DNA of 64,000 nt from Hansfordia pulvinata (taxonomy: Eukaryota; Ascomycota; Sordariomycetes; Xylariales), in contig BJKQ01000020.1 of assembly GCA_006538405.1 (NCBI GenBank), positions 328,568 through 392,567 on the forward strand. The letters are read 5' to 3'. This document shows, piece by piece, positions 10,658-23,200 of this stretch. Every line of letters starts with the position of its first letter. Positions within the stretch are counted from its first letter, which is position 1. Below the pieces are notes generated by a model. That model was not told the origin of the DNA. It was given only the letters and a program-made list of their open reading frames with translations, and made no database searches. The position numbers and the translations under genes were made by a program.

Positions 10658-11837
10658 TGTAGGGGGGTGGGGGGGCTGCGGGTGCGGGTGTTTGTCCGGT
10701 GTTGTGGCAGAGAGGAGTTTGTCGGGAGAGAGACCCAGCAGGATCGAGGCGTTTCTCGCAAACGATGAATGAGACTTGGGAGACACCCGCGGCTATATAC
10801 ACCATGTATCCATCTGTCACTGCAGACTACAGGGGAGAAGCCTCGGAGGCCCTATCCGGACACAGACACAAACATAGTCTTCACCAGGCGCGACACCGAC
10901 AATCCCACCGTCGATCCCGACCATGATGAGCCAGCCCCCTGACTGACCCGTCGCTGATGCGACCTGGAACCAACAGCAAGACAGGGGCCTCTCTCCTCCT
11001 ACGAGTACTCGTGCGAGTAGAATGCCGCCGACCGACTACGACTGTGGCTGACGAGGATCGGCCCCGGCCTCTCCCTGGGAAGCAAGCCACCGGCGGCCGG
11101 CGCCTGCACGCAGATGGACCAGCAAGCACGGGACTCGAGACAGGCCAGACAGAGCTCGAGGTCTCACAATCCACATTGTATTGTCTGCATACTCGTACAT
11201 GTTTGCGTTTGCCCCGCCGCAGCTCGACTGCTCGAGTGGGAATTCCGTAGACACAGCCCCCTTGTCTCTCCATTGCTGCAGCCTCCCTACCCTACCCGGT
11301 CGACCTCACACCACCGGCGACAGAAAAAAGCAACGACACCGACGATGATGTGACGGCATATTGGCAATGCGACGCGGGGCTGGGTTTGGGCTGGGCCGAA
11401 CGAGTACAGTGCCTCGCCGCAGCGTAGCCTCGTGATTGGAGGCCGCCGCCGCCGCTCCCGTCGCCGCCGGGAGGGGCGGAGCCATGCAGCGGGCCAGCCA
11501 GACAGACAGCCTGCTGCTTCGTGATGTTTCACTGAGATCATGGCATTACCCCTGTGGTGTTGCAAGGCTCTGTTTTTGCGGTCTGCACTGACTCACGGGA
11601 GGCCTTCCTGGTTTGTAGCCGCGGTATCGTGCGCGTGTCGACCGTGTCGACGGCGGCGCTGGTCGACGTGGCCTCGGATACAAGACGCCCGCCGCTGGCC
11701 CCCTTTTCCACGCTGATAGCCCCGCATCCCGACGACGACCACGACGACCACGACACGCACTCCTCGGTGCTTAGTTCTCACTCCTCGATAACCTTCTCTA
11801 CCCAGCCTACCCGCAACCCACACACACACATTACGCC
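10658..11837. other. Divergent promoter region
   Basis: No gene is seen. TACGAGTA-type words occur at 11000 (extended as TACGAGTACTCGTGCGAGTA) and 11190. Confidence 0.4.
10794..10799 (-). promoter_or_regulatory. TATA box of the small hypothetical gene
   Basis: TATATA stands 137 bases upstream of the ATG at 10657, a spacing like that of other TATA boxes in this window. It helped choose that start codon. Confidence 0.4.
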
Positions 11838-13425
11838 ATGGTCGTCGCCGACGCCTTGTCCCCAGCTTCCCCCACCTCGCCCTGCTCGCCGACCCTCTCC
11901 CCATCCACCACCGCCACCACCTCGGCAGCAGCCAGCCCCTCTTCACCCCCCCACGGCGGCGGCGGCGGCGGTCGCCACCACCACCCCACGCGCGAGGAGG
12001 TCGAGAGACAGCCCTGGCGCTGGGTGGGCTACCGGGGCTACGCCGCCTTCGTCGCCTCCGACGATGACTTTTTCGTCCTCCGCCGCTTCGGCGCCCTCAA
12101 CGCCCGCGTCGCCCTGCTGCTGCAGGACCGCGTCGCCGACCTCGAGGAGCGCCTCGCCCGCCTCGACGACGACCTGTGCCGCGGCGGCCCCGCTGGTGCT
12201 GGCCCGCCCCTGCACAACGGCACCTTTCGCGACGACGTCGAGGACCGCAGGGAGCTCCTGGAGCTCGCCGCCGCCGCCCTCGAGCGGTACAGTCCGTCTT
12301 CCTGCCCCCTATCTCCCCAATTTCCCCCCTTTCCCACCAAAAAACAATAATTTTCCCGCACCCAGTTCAAACCCCTAACAAGATCGCTAACACGCAAGCC
12401 TCACACACGAAAAAAAAAACAAAAAAAAACAGACACCTTCCTCCTCCAGCAGACCAAGCTGCGCCGCTACTCCCCCGCCCCCGCCCGCGACGTCGAGTCC
12501 CTGCGCGCCTGGCACCACAACCACGGCGGCGCCGCCATCTCCCCCGCCGAGCAGCGCTACCTCGGCTACTATTCCCCCTCTTCCTCCGGAGGAGGAGGCG
12601 ACGACAGCGGCGGCGGCGGCGACCTAGTCAGCGTCGCGCCCCGCGACAAGACCCCGCTGCGCCGCCTGATGGACCGCTCTCCCTGGCTCCGGACGTTGGG
12701 CCTCTGGCGGCGGCGGTCGCGGCGGGGGCGGGCGGCACCGACGACGACGACGACGGGGCCGCTGCAGAGCGACCACCCCAGGGCGGCAGCAGACCCGGCA
12801 GATCCGGAGAAGGGGGGCGCCGGCCCCGACTACGACGACTACGCGTCCTCCCCCGCGCACGGCACCAGCAGGCCCTACGACGACCCGGACGGGTGCGCGA
12901 CGTACTACTCGGACCGCGCGATGGACGCCTGCGCCTCGGCCGCCATCACGGCCGTCGGCACCGCCATGCTCATCGCGCCCCTGTGGGTCCTCCAGGCCGC
13001 CGTCGCCCCGGGCCGCGCCGACCTCAAGCTCGCCGTCATCACCGCCTTCGTCTTCGTCTTCCTGCTCGTCCTGTCCCTCGCCATGACCGCCAAGCCCTTT
13101 GAGGCCCTCGGCGCCACTGCTGCGTGAGTTTTTTTTTTTTTCATTATTCTTCTCCTTGCCCCACCACCACCACCACCCTCCTCTGTCCTTTTTTCCCTTT
13201 AGCCCCTTTCCACTGCTCACGGGAAGAGGTGAGAAAAGGAGAGGTGCGGCACCGCCGGCATCTGAGAACCAGTGCTCTACCTCTCTGCCGCAATACAAGG
13301 GAAGACGGGGAAGGAAAGGAAAGTGTGAAAAAAAAAAAGTCCGACACTGACATCCCGCATCTAGATACGCCGCCGTCCTCATGGTTTTCATGCAAGTTGA
13401 CAGCTCGGGCTCGGCGACGGGATGA
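11838..13425 (+). CDS. DUF6594 family membrane protein
   Basis: Exons are 11838-12291, 12433-13123 and 13365-13425 (predicted 401 residues). After a Ser/Thr/Pro- and Gly-rich N-terminus, the domain starts at PWRWVGYRGYAAFVASDDDFF. It continues with FGALNARVALLLQDRVADLEERLARLD, a helical stretch. The C-terminus has three membrane segments (ITAVGTAMLIAPLWVLQAAV, LAVITAFVFVFLLVLSLAM and AYAAVLMVFM). This is the architecture of fungal DUF6594 proteins, whose function is not established. The last exon is easily missed: without splicing at 13124 the frame stops after ALGATAA, but joining 13365 restores the ATAAYAAVLMVFM ending typical of the family. The exon 1 donor (GTCCGT) is weak, and was chosen because it gives a continuous helix. 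Confidence 0.8.
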
Positions 13426-14456
13426 GTCAACCAACCACCCACACACTGCGGGTTGCGAAAGGCACACAGACAAGACTCTGATGTCCGGCTTCATCCGCAA
13501 GCCCGCCCTACTCAGAATGGCACCGCTATCCCGCGAACCGTCCATTTCCTCACATCCGCGCAGCGGTCGGGGTTCGACAAACTGCCCCCGGGTCAAACCG
13601 AAAACAAGTTCTGACCGCATCGCTCCGGATTTAACCACCCCCCCCCCCCCCCCCCCCCCCCCAACCTCGTCGTTGGAAGACTTCTGCAGCAGTGTCCGGT
13701 CCTCATCTACAAAATGATAAAGCCGGATACTTCGCCGCCTCACCCGGTGCACGGCCGCGCCCACGCCGGTGCTGTTCGAGAGGATTAGTGGAGGGATAGA
13801 GGAGGTTCAAACGTCCACGAGGCAGAAAACCGGTGCCCCACGCACCTCAGGTGGCAGCACCGCTTCGCCCGGCCCCCATGGCGAATAACGGGCTCCGCCT
13901 TGGAAGTCGAGCCCGTCTCGAACTCGAGTCCTCGATCTGCAGACAAAAGATCTGGAAGTTGAAGGACGGGCGGGCCTTGGCCGGTAGAACGGCATCGATA
14001 TCCGAGCCACAAGTTCGCGATTGGCCGGTGGATACGCAGTCGCTCTCCCCGGGTCCAGCTGGATACTTGGACTGGGTAGCATCAATGTAAAGCACCCAGA
14101 AGTACCGTACATGTGGTGTAAGCCTGTGACGCATTCAAGCCACGCCACTCCCCAAGGAACGCCCCTGTTGCCGTGCTTAGTAGAAGCACGCGGGTATGCT
14201 CTTCGGGGCAAGCCTCCACTCGCCCATATCTGCCGCCGCGGCCACCACAATCTCCCACACGTATCAAGGTCACGCATCCCGCGAACCATGTCCAGGTATC
14301 ATTTGACAATGTATCGAAAAAAAAATATAGTGATAAAAAACCCTCGTTAGAACGGAACCCATGGACGTATCGTCTCGTCAGATAAGCAAAGTCGGACCCC
14401 CTTCGCTCGAACTGCTGTCGCTTCAGGCTTTTCTCTATAAGTGGTATCGTCTCCCT
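13426..14456. other. Intergenic region between convergent genes
   Basis: No gene is seen between the 3' ends of the DUF6594 and Hsp70-like genes. It contains a long C homopolymer. Confidence 0.4.
13638..13662 (+). repeat. Homopolymer of about 25 C
   Basis: An uninterrupted C run preceded by TTAACCA. Its true length is uncertain because such runs are poorly resolved by sequencing. Confidence 0.9.
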
Positions 14457-17257
14457 TTATCTGAATCTTGACCTGCAGCGACCCATGACTTCACCCTGGC
14501 ACACAAGCTCTGCGCTGAATTCCGAACCATCCAGAGTAAGGTAGATATCAAAGTAGACGCGGTAGAAAGTGCCCTGCGGAGTGTCCATGCGCTCAAAGTC
14601 CTTCTCCAGGTTCTTGCGCGACAGATCCGAGGTCAGGGTGACAACCTCCTTTATGCCTGCTACAGTGTTAGCACTGCGAATGTCCAGTCGAGCGGTGTTT
14701 GTGTATGACTTACGAGGGTCTTTGGTATATTCTGGGCAAACGTCGTCGTCGCATGCGTAGAGGATATCCTCGTACATGAGGGTGGCCCCGGGGCCACCTG
14801 TCTGAAAAAAGAGACCTTGACGGGCTCGCCAATCTTGACCTTCTGGCCCTTCTGAACGAAGATTTGTCGCGTAAACTTGCAACGGTCCTTGCCGTCGAGA
14901 GAGGGAACGCGGTAGGCCTCGGGGTGGTAGCCCTCCTTGAAGGGCTGGAGGGTGGCCATGAGGTAGTGGCGACGGGCGACACGGTGGGTGATGACTCTCT
15001 CGGTGATACCGGCAGTAACTGCGCCCTTGACGATGGCGGCGACCGAGTCCATGGGACGAACGACCTTGGACTGGAATTGAGGCGGGACGTGCAGCTTGAT
15101 CTGCTGGAAGAGGTACTCGGAGGCACCGAAACCACCGACGACCAGGATACTCTGCAGAGGGCGGTTCTGGGCCTGGATGGCGATGATCTGGTTGCGGACC
15201 AGCTCCAAGATGCGGTTGACAACAGGCTCGAAGCACTGCAGGATTTCCTCGTTCGTAAAGGTCATGTATCCTTCTTCAATGCCGGCCTCGGGGAACTCTG
15301 CCTCGATACCCACGTCGACAGCCCACTTTTGCCCGTTGTTACGGAAATCGGCCTTGATTCTGTTCTCAAAGTCCATGATGCATTTGGCGTAGACACGTCC
15401 GGCCGTCTTGGATCCGTCGGGCAGCTTCATCTTTCGAATCTTGGTTCGCAGAATGTTGCTGAAATTCCGGTTGAGGGCAGTAGAACCGCACGAATCACCA
15501 GAGCCAGCCGTGCATTCGGCAACCGTGAAGGGGTTCTCGTCCTCCACCTCGTACGCAATCAAATCCACCGTACCTCCACCGCAGTCGACAATCAGAATGG
15601 CGTCGTGAACCTTGAGATTGAGCAGTCCGGTCTTGGCGCAGAACAGAGAGGCAGCCTCGGGCTCGCTGACCAGGGTCAGGCGGTTGTCGTTCTCGTCGCG
15701 GAGGAAGCCGGCCTGGATGGCGGCGGCTCTGGTAGCGGCCTTGCCGGCGTCGTTCCAGATGGCGGGGACGGTGAGGTAGTAGCGGATGTTGCGCTCCTCG
15801 CGGTTGAATACCTCACCCAGAGTCTTCTGGAGGGCGGCTCGCATCGCCTGGCGCAGCTTGAACAGGTAGTCGGCCGCGACGTCAATCTCGGACTTGCCCG
15901 GAGGCAACGGGGGCAGGTTGATGGGGTCGATGTATGTGTTTCCAGAGAGCATTAGCTGCAGCTTGAACCACTCGACCTTCTGAACACCGGGCTTGGGGTA
16001 GCCCGTGGGTGCGAGGGCATCGGCAATATCGGGACCCCAGCCCACGACCTTCTGATACTGGTCGTAGTAGAGGACGGTGGGGATCTGAAGGGCAAGGCCA
16101 GGTTAGTGCCACGGAGACAAGAGCTGCGGCGCGGGTCGGTTGAGGATAACAAACCTTTTGCTTCGTGTACGAGCCAGCGCCCGGCCATTCGGTGATGATA
16201 TCTTCCTTGGCCTCATTGTTGGTCGCGAAAGCAAAAGCAACGCCGGAGAAAGTGGTGCCCTGGAGACGACGAGCCGCGGTTAGTCAAAGGCGAGGCGGCG
16301 GGGGAAGCGGAAGTGGAAGCGGGTGCACGAGACGCAGCAGGCCGCGCATTCGCGGAGAGGGGTAAGGCGGGCTCACAAAATCAATTCCGACAATTAGCTG
16401 GGCTTTGCTGCGGCTGTTGCCCTCGACTTCGGCAGCGGGCCGGCCATACTGAGACATGGGGTTCGTAGGTTGGGGAGCGGGAGGCGGGTAGCCGGCGTAA
16501 CCAGGAGGGCCGCCGGGAGGGGCGTGACCGGGCGGGACGGCCATGTTGGGAGGGTATCCAGAGATCTGAGCGCCGGTGTTGATGGGAGGAGGGCCGCCGA
16601 CCATCTGCGAGGGCGGCGTGCGGGCTTGACCGGGGCCTTGGGTCAGTGGGCTGGTGCGGCCGAGGGGGTTAGCGCCAGGGGGGCCGGAGGGGAAGTTTGC
16701 AGTGTAACTGGGCGGTCGAGGGCCTCCTCCAGGATGGTTCATCGTCGGGAGGGTATGCTGCGACGACGACGAGGTGATGGAGGGGGCAGGCCGGGTCGGG
16801 AGTAGGCGTGCTGAGGAGGGAAGGGGTGCGGTATTTGAGGTGGCGGGGTTGAGGAAGAAGAAGCGGCGGCGGCGGCGGCGGCGGCAGCAGAGGCAGAGGC
16901 GGCGGCGGGTTGGGCAGGACTGAAGGAGGTACGAGAGGTCGAGGTAGTATCGAATTGGGACTGGGGGTGTTGGGCTGGAGCTGGGCCAGGACCAGGGCCA
17001 GGACCAGCTGGGCCGGCGGGCGGCGGTAGCGCGGTGGGTGGTGCGGGAGGCGGTGCCTGGGGAGCCTGTAGTGGTGGTGCGTTTGGCTGGGCAGTGGTCG
17101 ATGGGCCCGGCTGGGCGGACGGGGAGGAGGATGAGGAGGAACGCGGCGCAGCTGCTGCCAGGTCGGACGAGCTGGCCGAGGGCGGGATGCTGGCAGTGGA
17201 CTTGCGCTTGCCGAAGCCCAGATTCTTGAAGCGCGAGTTGAGATTCAGCGAACTCAT
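14457..17257 (-). CDS. Hsp70-like (HSPA12-type) ATPase
   Basis: Exons read from the start are 17257-16377, 16259-16155, 16084-14714 and 14656-14457. The first ~290 residues are disordered: MSSLNLNSRFKNLGFGKRKS, then Pro/Ala/Ser/Gly-rich sequence with GGPPPINTG and YPPPAPQP motifs. The actin-like ATPase follows with GIDF-GTTFSG (phosphate 1, split by an intron), YLTVPAIWND, VSEPEAAS, LIVDCGGGTVDLIAYE (phosphate 2) and ILVVGGFGASEYL (adenosine motif). There is no canonical Hsp70 substrate domain. The C-terminus holds a shorter beta-rich segment (RQIFVQKGQKVKIGEPVKVSFF), as in fungal Hsp70-like proteins. One missing base at 14786-14793 breaks the frame. Another near 16790-16800, or a small intron, is needed in the N-terminus. 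Final size is about 852 residues. The protein is highly conserved, so it is unlikely to be a pseudogene. Confidence 0.87.
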
Positions 17258-20200
17258 GCTGGATCCAAGGCAGGCGCGAGACCTGCAAGCGAGGCCCGGC
17301 TGGTGGCGAGACGAGCCGAGTGTGGGTGGCAACTGCTGGAGGGACCTGAGGCCTGGGCGGGATCGAGACTGGAGGCAGAGGCCTGCGAGACAGAGGCCTG
17401 GGGCGGGCAGAGGTGCGTCGGAGAGGTGGCCAAGGTCGGGTAGGACTCGCACACTCGAACAGCAAGGTTAAAGTAAGGTAATATTAACCTTGGGGCAGGG
17501 CCGCCACAGTGGAGAGAGCAGGGCCCGGGTACGAGTCCTGGCTGGGGGTGAGGGCCGCCGTATTAAGGCGGTGGAGCTGGAGAGACCTGACCCGGGGGGA
17601 AGCAAGGAGACGGGAACAGGTGTGGGAGGCGGGGGTTAAAGAGACTGGGGGTCCTTGAGCCCGGGGGTGGCAGTGGAGGGCACAAGCTAGAGGGGCTTGT
17701 GCTGGATGCAAGTCAAGGCGACGGGGCCCGCTAAAGGTTCCTGGCTGGATGCCGGTGGTAGAGGTACACGCGACTGGCGAAAATAGGCTGGGCTGGGTAC
17801 GTGCAACGAGTTGAGCCCCAAGACAGACTCGACCTACGTGGTGTTCAAACACTGAACTGCCAACCCGGGCGGGTTGGTTGTTGCTATCAGACCCAGATAG
17901 GTATCTGGCCCTGCGTTCCCTGTGACAATGCCTGCTGCGCGTACTAGAGTGAGACCGCCTGGGGACAAAGACCAAAGGGCGGCGGCGGCTGTCCTTGATG
18001 TGTTGATCGAGGTGGTCCTTGAGGGGTCGTCGGGCTGAGTCCCAGGGAAGTAGACACCGGAGCCCGCACTCCGCCAGGGACGAGTACTGCCAAGCAGCTG
18101 ATGAGGCCCAGGCACGAAGGACTGGGGCCTGTCCGGCTCAACCGAGTAATCGGAGCGGAACCTAGGACTCATGTACCCTAGACCTGGGCGAGGTCCTGTG
18201 CCGGATCCTGGGCCGGGGCCCAACTCAGATCTGGACCTGGATCTGACAAGGGACGGACTGCAGCGCTGGCTAGCCTTGCAAATGCAAACGTAAAAAGCGA
18301 CGATGCAATTGGATGCAATGCCATCCAGTCTGGGCGTGGCAATGGTACCGTATGTAGGCCAGGTCAAGTTCTCCAGTAATAAGTTGACTCGAGAGGCCGC
18401 ACTTGCAGTTGATCTTGCCGCTGGAGGTACCTGAGCAGATGTCATTAGAAACCTGCTTATTCCTCCGTCCCGGTCTCTCCAGGTAGTAAGGTAAGGTCGG
18501 GGTAGACACATGCTGGCCCAGATAGTGCGCACTTACCAGGTTACTTGTACATACACCCCGGTATCTTTAGGTGGCACCTCAGAGGCGGGAGTACCAAGCT
18601 TGGTCTGTCTGGCAGGTGCAGCCGGTCGTGGGTAGGGCACCTGCAGCCACAAGCTCAAGCCCGATTCCGAGACGCCGAGGTTTGGGAACCGGCCCAAGTC
18701 GGGTCAAGGTCGTTGTGGATGCTCGATTCTTGAATCGTGACGAACCAGATGCCTGGCTGATGTCGATAACGGCTGGTGCTCGACCGCATATGCGCCTGTT
18801 CTACCTTTTTGAGTTCTGTGTCCGTCCACCCTCGACCGGCTTTTCGACGAAGCGGGACCCGGGCCCTGGCCTTTCCACCGTGTGGCGTAATTCAGTACCG
18901 ACGCGAGCCTTTTGGTGGCCGACAACTGACACGGCGGGGGTACAGGTGCACCATATGCCGAGAAACAGAATGCAGGGGACCCGGTGTTGAAGTTTTCGAT
19001 ATCGGGCGCCAGCGAGTCGAGGTGCCCGTCGATTCCGCGGCTGACACGCAGCAGGCGAACTGATGAATAGCCGATGCCGGGCGAGTGCGAAAGGCGATAG
19101 ACAGCAGGCAAATTGGATACAGCAAATGCGCGCGAGAAAGGGGAGAGGAGGAAATTCTGGCACACCTGAGCCCCGGATGCGACCCAACTCAAATGGCTGG
19201 CTGGTTAGATGGCCTCTCGAAGGTCGCGCTTGTTGACGGTTGCCCGTCGCCCGCACCTGCGCCTCTCCCGTGGTCTATCCTAACTGGCCAGCCTCAGCTC
19301 CTGTTTTGCTACCACCTCCCGCCTCCCGCCTCCCGCCTCCTTTTTCTGCCGCGCACCGCATCTTCTCTTCAATTTACTATCCAGCCAGCACTAGCACGCC
19401 TTTGTTGCCTGTCCTGACCGCCCGCGACGTAGACCCGTTTCGTACACGCCTCGGCCGGCCATAGGATCTCAGATGGCAAACGCAATGCATGACCCAGGTA
19501 GTGCGACGGGAATGCGGTGCTTGGGCATCCAACGGCAAAGACGGGGCCAAGGGTCATTACGAGTATCTGGCTCCGTAGTACGAGTACTCGCATGTCTGTG
19601 CAGGCTGGCTCGTGCAGGTATAGGTACCCTGTAGCTACTCGTCGACGATCGCGCGTCTACATTGCGTCGACTTGCCAGCATAAGGCTTAGAGGCAATGAG
19701 AACTTGTAGCCATGTGCCATGGCTGCGTTGACACAGCCAGGACCCGAGCAGGAGGCGAAGGACCGACTTTGCTCCTCCAAAGCCGCTTCGGTCTCGCACA
19801 GCTACGGCGGAGCGGCTGCCCGTTAGTGGACTTGTTGCCGGTTCGTGGAGCTGAACATGGAGAGGCGCAGAGGATCGAGTTGAGATGAAGACGGGGCCGC
19901 AAAGGTACGGTATCTACTCGTACCTTACACCCTTACCAGGAGCACTCGTACCCGTGCCGCATGTTGGTCCAAGCCCGGGGTGCTCGTTATGCCGATGCGA
20001 CGAACCCAGCACACCGTGGCGCCTCGCCCGCCAGGCGCACATCAGGAACACGCCGCGTCTATTCGTGCCCATGGTTCTTGAGGTGTACATTGCCAGGGTA
20101 GCAGTCTGTCTGTCTCGTACTTGGGCTTTATGTACTCTAGGAGGTATCTACCAAGACAGGCAGCTGTTCTGACCCCAGGCTCGACAATTTGCTGATAAAC

Positions 20201-23200
20201 CCCCCAGCGCAGGCCCTCAAGGCTCTTCTCGTATTGGTGGGGTCCGCCGCGCACACAAAGGTCGGCATGCACTAGACGGCGGCCGAGGCGTTGCATCAAG
20301 GGTAGGAAATGGCATACTTGTAAGGCAGTCAACTGGGCTGTTTCTTCCATAACCGGAGGGCCTGTGTACCAAGATGTCAGAACGCATTGCAAGCAGACTG
20401 ACTCGATACATGGGATGTCTACTTGTAACCTGAGCTACATGTACCTGGATACTTACCTATCCTCCACAACCTTAGGTAGGCTCCACTGTCTAAGAAGGCA
20501 CCAGATTCAAAGTCGCGGACACCCAGGTGCCCCCAATGCACGACCTCATCCCTGGGAGAGCGGGTGGTAATCTCTCTGTCTAGTTTTACGGAGGAGTATG
20601 CCACAGTCCCAAAGGCCTATCACATGCCCGCCAGGTCGACAAAGATTCATGCACTGGAGCGGCCGCCCTCCTACAGTTCCGAAGACTCTCAGGGTTGAAC
20701 TTGATGGAACCAGACCAGAACACATCTTGCAAGGGTTGTACCCCGCGAGCAACGAGGAGGGGCTCGATAGATGTGCCCGAGCCTGTGCAGGTGACCGTAC
20801 GAGTACTGGCACACCAGGGCAGCCTGATTTACGTCTGAAACTGCGCAGGCTCGTCCTCGAGCAGGTTCTTGCACGTCTGGTCTTGCAGTGTTATGTACTC
20901 GTAAAGCCCGAGGTCACCATTGCCAGTGACTTCGAAGCCGGGCTGTGTCATCACCAGCGTACAAAAAGTGCCTTTACTCGTACATACTTTGCTTCTACAA
21001 CACGGGAAATGAGCCTTGACACCGCGGCCAACCTACCCACCTCATCAGTTGCCGTTCCCGGCGTGGCTGGGCGGGGATGGCTATGTCTTCTAGGGTGGGT
21101 GGGTGGTACGCGAGGGTTGGAGACAGCCACGCAGCCCCGGAGGGGCTTGGTCGTGGCAAGGCTGAGCTCGGGCAGCTCTTGCAGGAAGGGGCGCAGTAGA
21201 CAGCCCTCCCGAGATACTCGTACCATGACCTGGGGTCCGCTCACTGCAAGCCCAGGTTCCGGTACTTTAGGTAGACACTACATGTATCCACTCGCGACGC
21301 AGTACAAGTGGGCGCCTGAGCTGCTACAAGCAGACAGCATCCATGGATATTTGGGCTGTGTGCTCCCAAAGCGCAGCACGTCAACCCGGGTGATGGAGGG
21401 ACCTGCGATCGACCAGCCATAAGAAACAAGAACCCCTTGGGGATCATGAAGAACTCGCAGCGAAAACCTCGCGGGCCACCTTAGCAAGTCTTGCAACTCG
21501 CAGATGGAATGGACGTGAGTGTCTGCCGACGACCTGTCCGTCGTCCTGCCCTCCGCGATGCCGGATTTGGCACAAGCGCCCCTCTGCGTCTGCCCCTCCC
21601 GCATCCATCCCAAGTTCAGTCAAGCCCGGCCCAGCCCTGACTGGTCGGGTTGTTAGTGCTGATGGCCAGCCTGAACCGCACCCCACCGACTTTCCCTCCC
21701 GACAGGTACCTCATCCATCTGCCCATCCATGTGGCAAGTTCCCCTCGGCCTTGTGCTTTGGAGGTGGAGGGTCGGCGGCTACAACCGAATCCACAGGGTC
21801 CAATACGAGTACTTGAACTACTCGTATGCGACCGTCAAGTCGACTCCAGTCCCGGCGACAAGTCCAGTCTCTGCCGTCCCTTCGAACCCCGCCTCCTCGC
21901 GCTGCTGCCCAGCGCCGCCGCAATCTCTGGCCTGCAGTCTCAAGCCGAGGCCAAGGCGCAGAGGGCGGGCGCTCTCTCGCTTGTCGTCGCTGTTGATTCG
22001 ACTCCCGGGCTACGCCTGCAGGCGCTCTCCGGGCTCTGGCGGCGACAATGGGACTTTCCATTCACATGTATGGGTCATGTCGGCACAGCCTACCGCCAGA
22101 GTGGTTAGGAAGAGGGACGAGAACTCTGCTTCTCTTTTGCAGACCCCATGACTCGTTGCCTTCGCCAGCTGTGCAGCGAATAGGCTCGTATCGCCCTGGA
22201 CGCGCCAAGCTAGATCCAAGCCGGCCAGGACGAGTCCTGGGATGCGAGCAAATGGGCCGACTCTTGAGCGCCTGCGATTGCATTTCGTGTAGACTCGAGC
22301 GCGGGGTGTTCCAAGCTTGTGGTGGCAGTTCCCTCCAAGACACTGGCTCAAGTGCGCGCCAGCCTGGTGGCCACCGTCGTTTGCTCAAGCCTCTCCAGTC
22401 AAGCCGGGGGCCCGGCCACCTGGTGCCAGGGTCGCCAACACACAATACACACAATGTACGAGTACAAGGCTTACTCACTCGAGCATCCGTTCGATGGGGG
22501 TCTCGCTCGGCGTCTTCCTGCGTGGACGTCCTGATTGCAGGTTTCAGATTGAGCCTGGTTTCCGGGGTCCGCAGACAGGCTGCGAGGCCACGCGCCATCG
22601 TCTCGTCTCCTTACTCATAATGACACCAGATGGAGCTGCTCCAGGCACCCGCGGGCAAACTTGGTCAGACACGAGGCCGGCGAGGCCTTCAGCAATATCT
22701 GAATACTGCGTCTTGGAGGTAACAGGAGCTTGCTCAAGTCTTACCACTTGACTTATCCTGTCTACCTCAGATACCCCTCGGCCTGTCCCCCCGATGCGGC
22801 GGCATTGGTATACATGCGACTGCCAGGCAGCATGGCCACATTAGACTCTCATTCAGTCGGAGAGTAGACCCTGGCTACCTGCCAAGCACGCGCACCTAGT
22901 AGTAATGGTCTTCTAAGCCAAGCCCACTTGCAGTACGATCGCCCAGCATGGGACACTGACATCCAGCTCGCAAATAATGGAATTGCACCCACCCTGCCGT
23001 TTTCACTTAGCCAAGAACGGCAAGTCCCCGGTGGCCGTTGCTGACACGAATTACCCGCCTTTTCCAGGAGACGTGCTAACTTAGCACGTGTGGCTTCTGC
23101 CTTGGTTCAGACCCCTCTCAAATGTGGACAGCGTGGGCGGTGTTTGAGGCGGAGCAGGCACTACCTCACATCTATGGAGTACGTTGCAACTGATGAGCTC

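Noticed and set aside
14864..15955. Plus-strand open frame of 363 codons
   Set aside because: It is antisense to the Hsp70-like ATPase domain, whose motifs are unmistakable.
20598..21422. Plus-strand open frame of 274 codons in the gene-poor region
   Set aside because: No domain, membrane segment or consistent codon pattern. It spans several TACTCGTA octamers that elsewhere are strictly intergenic.
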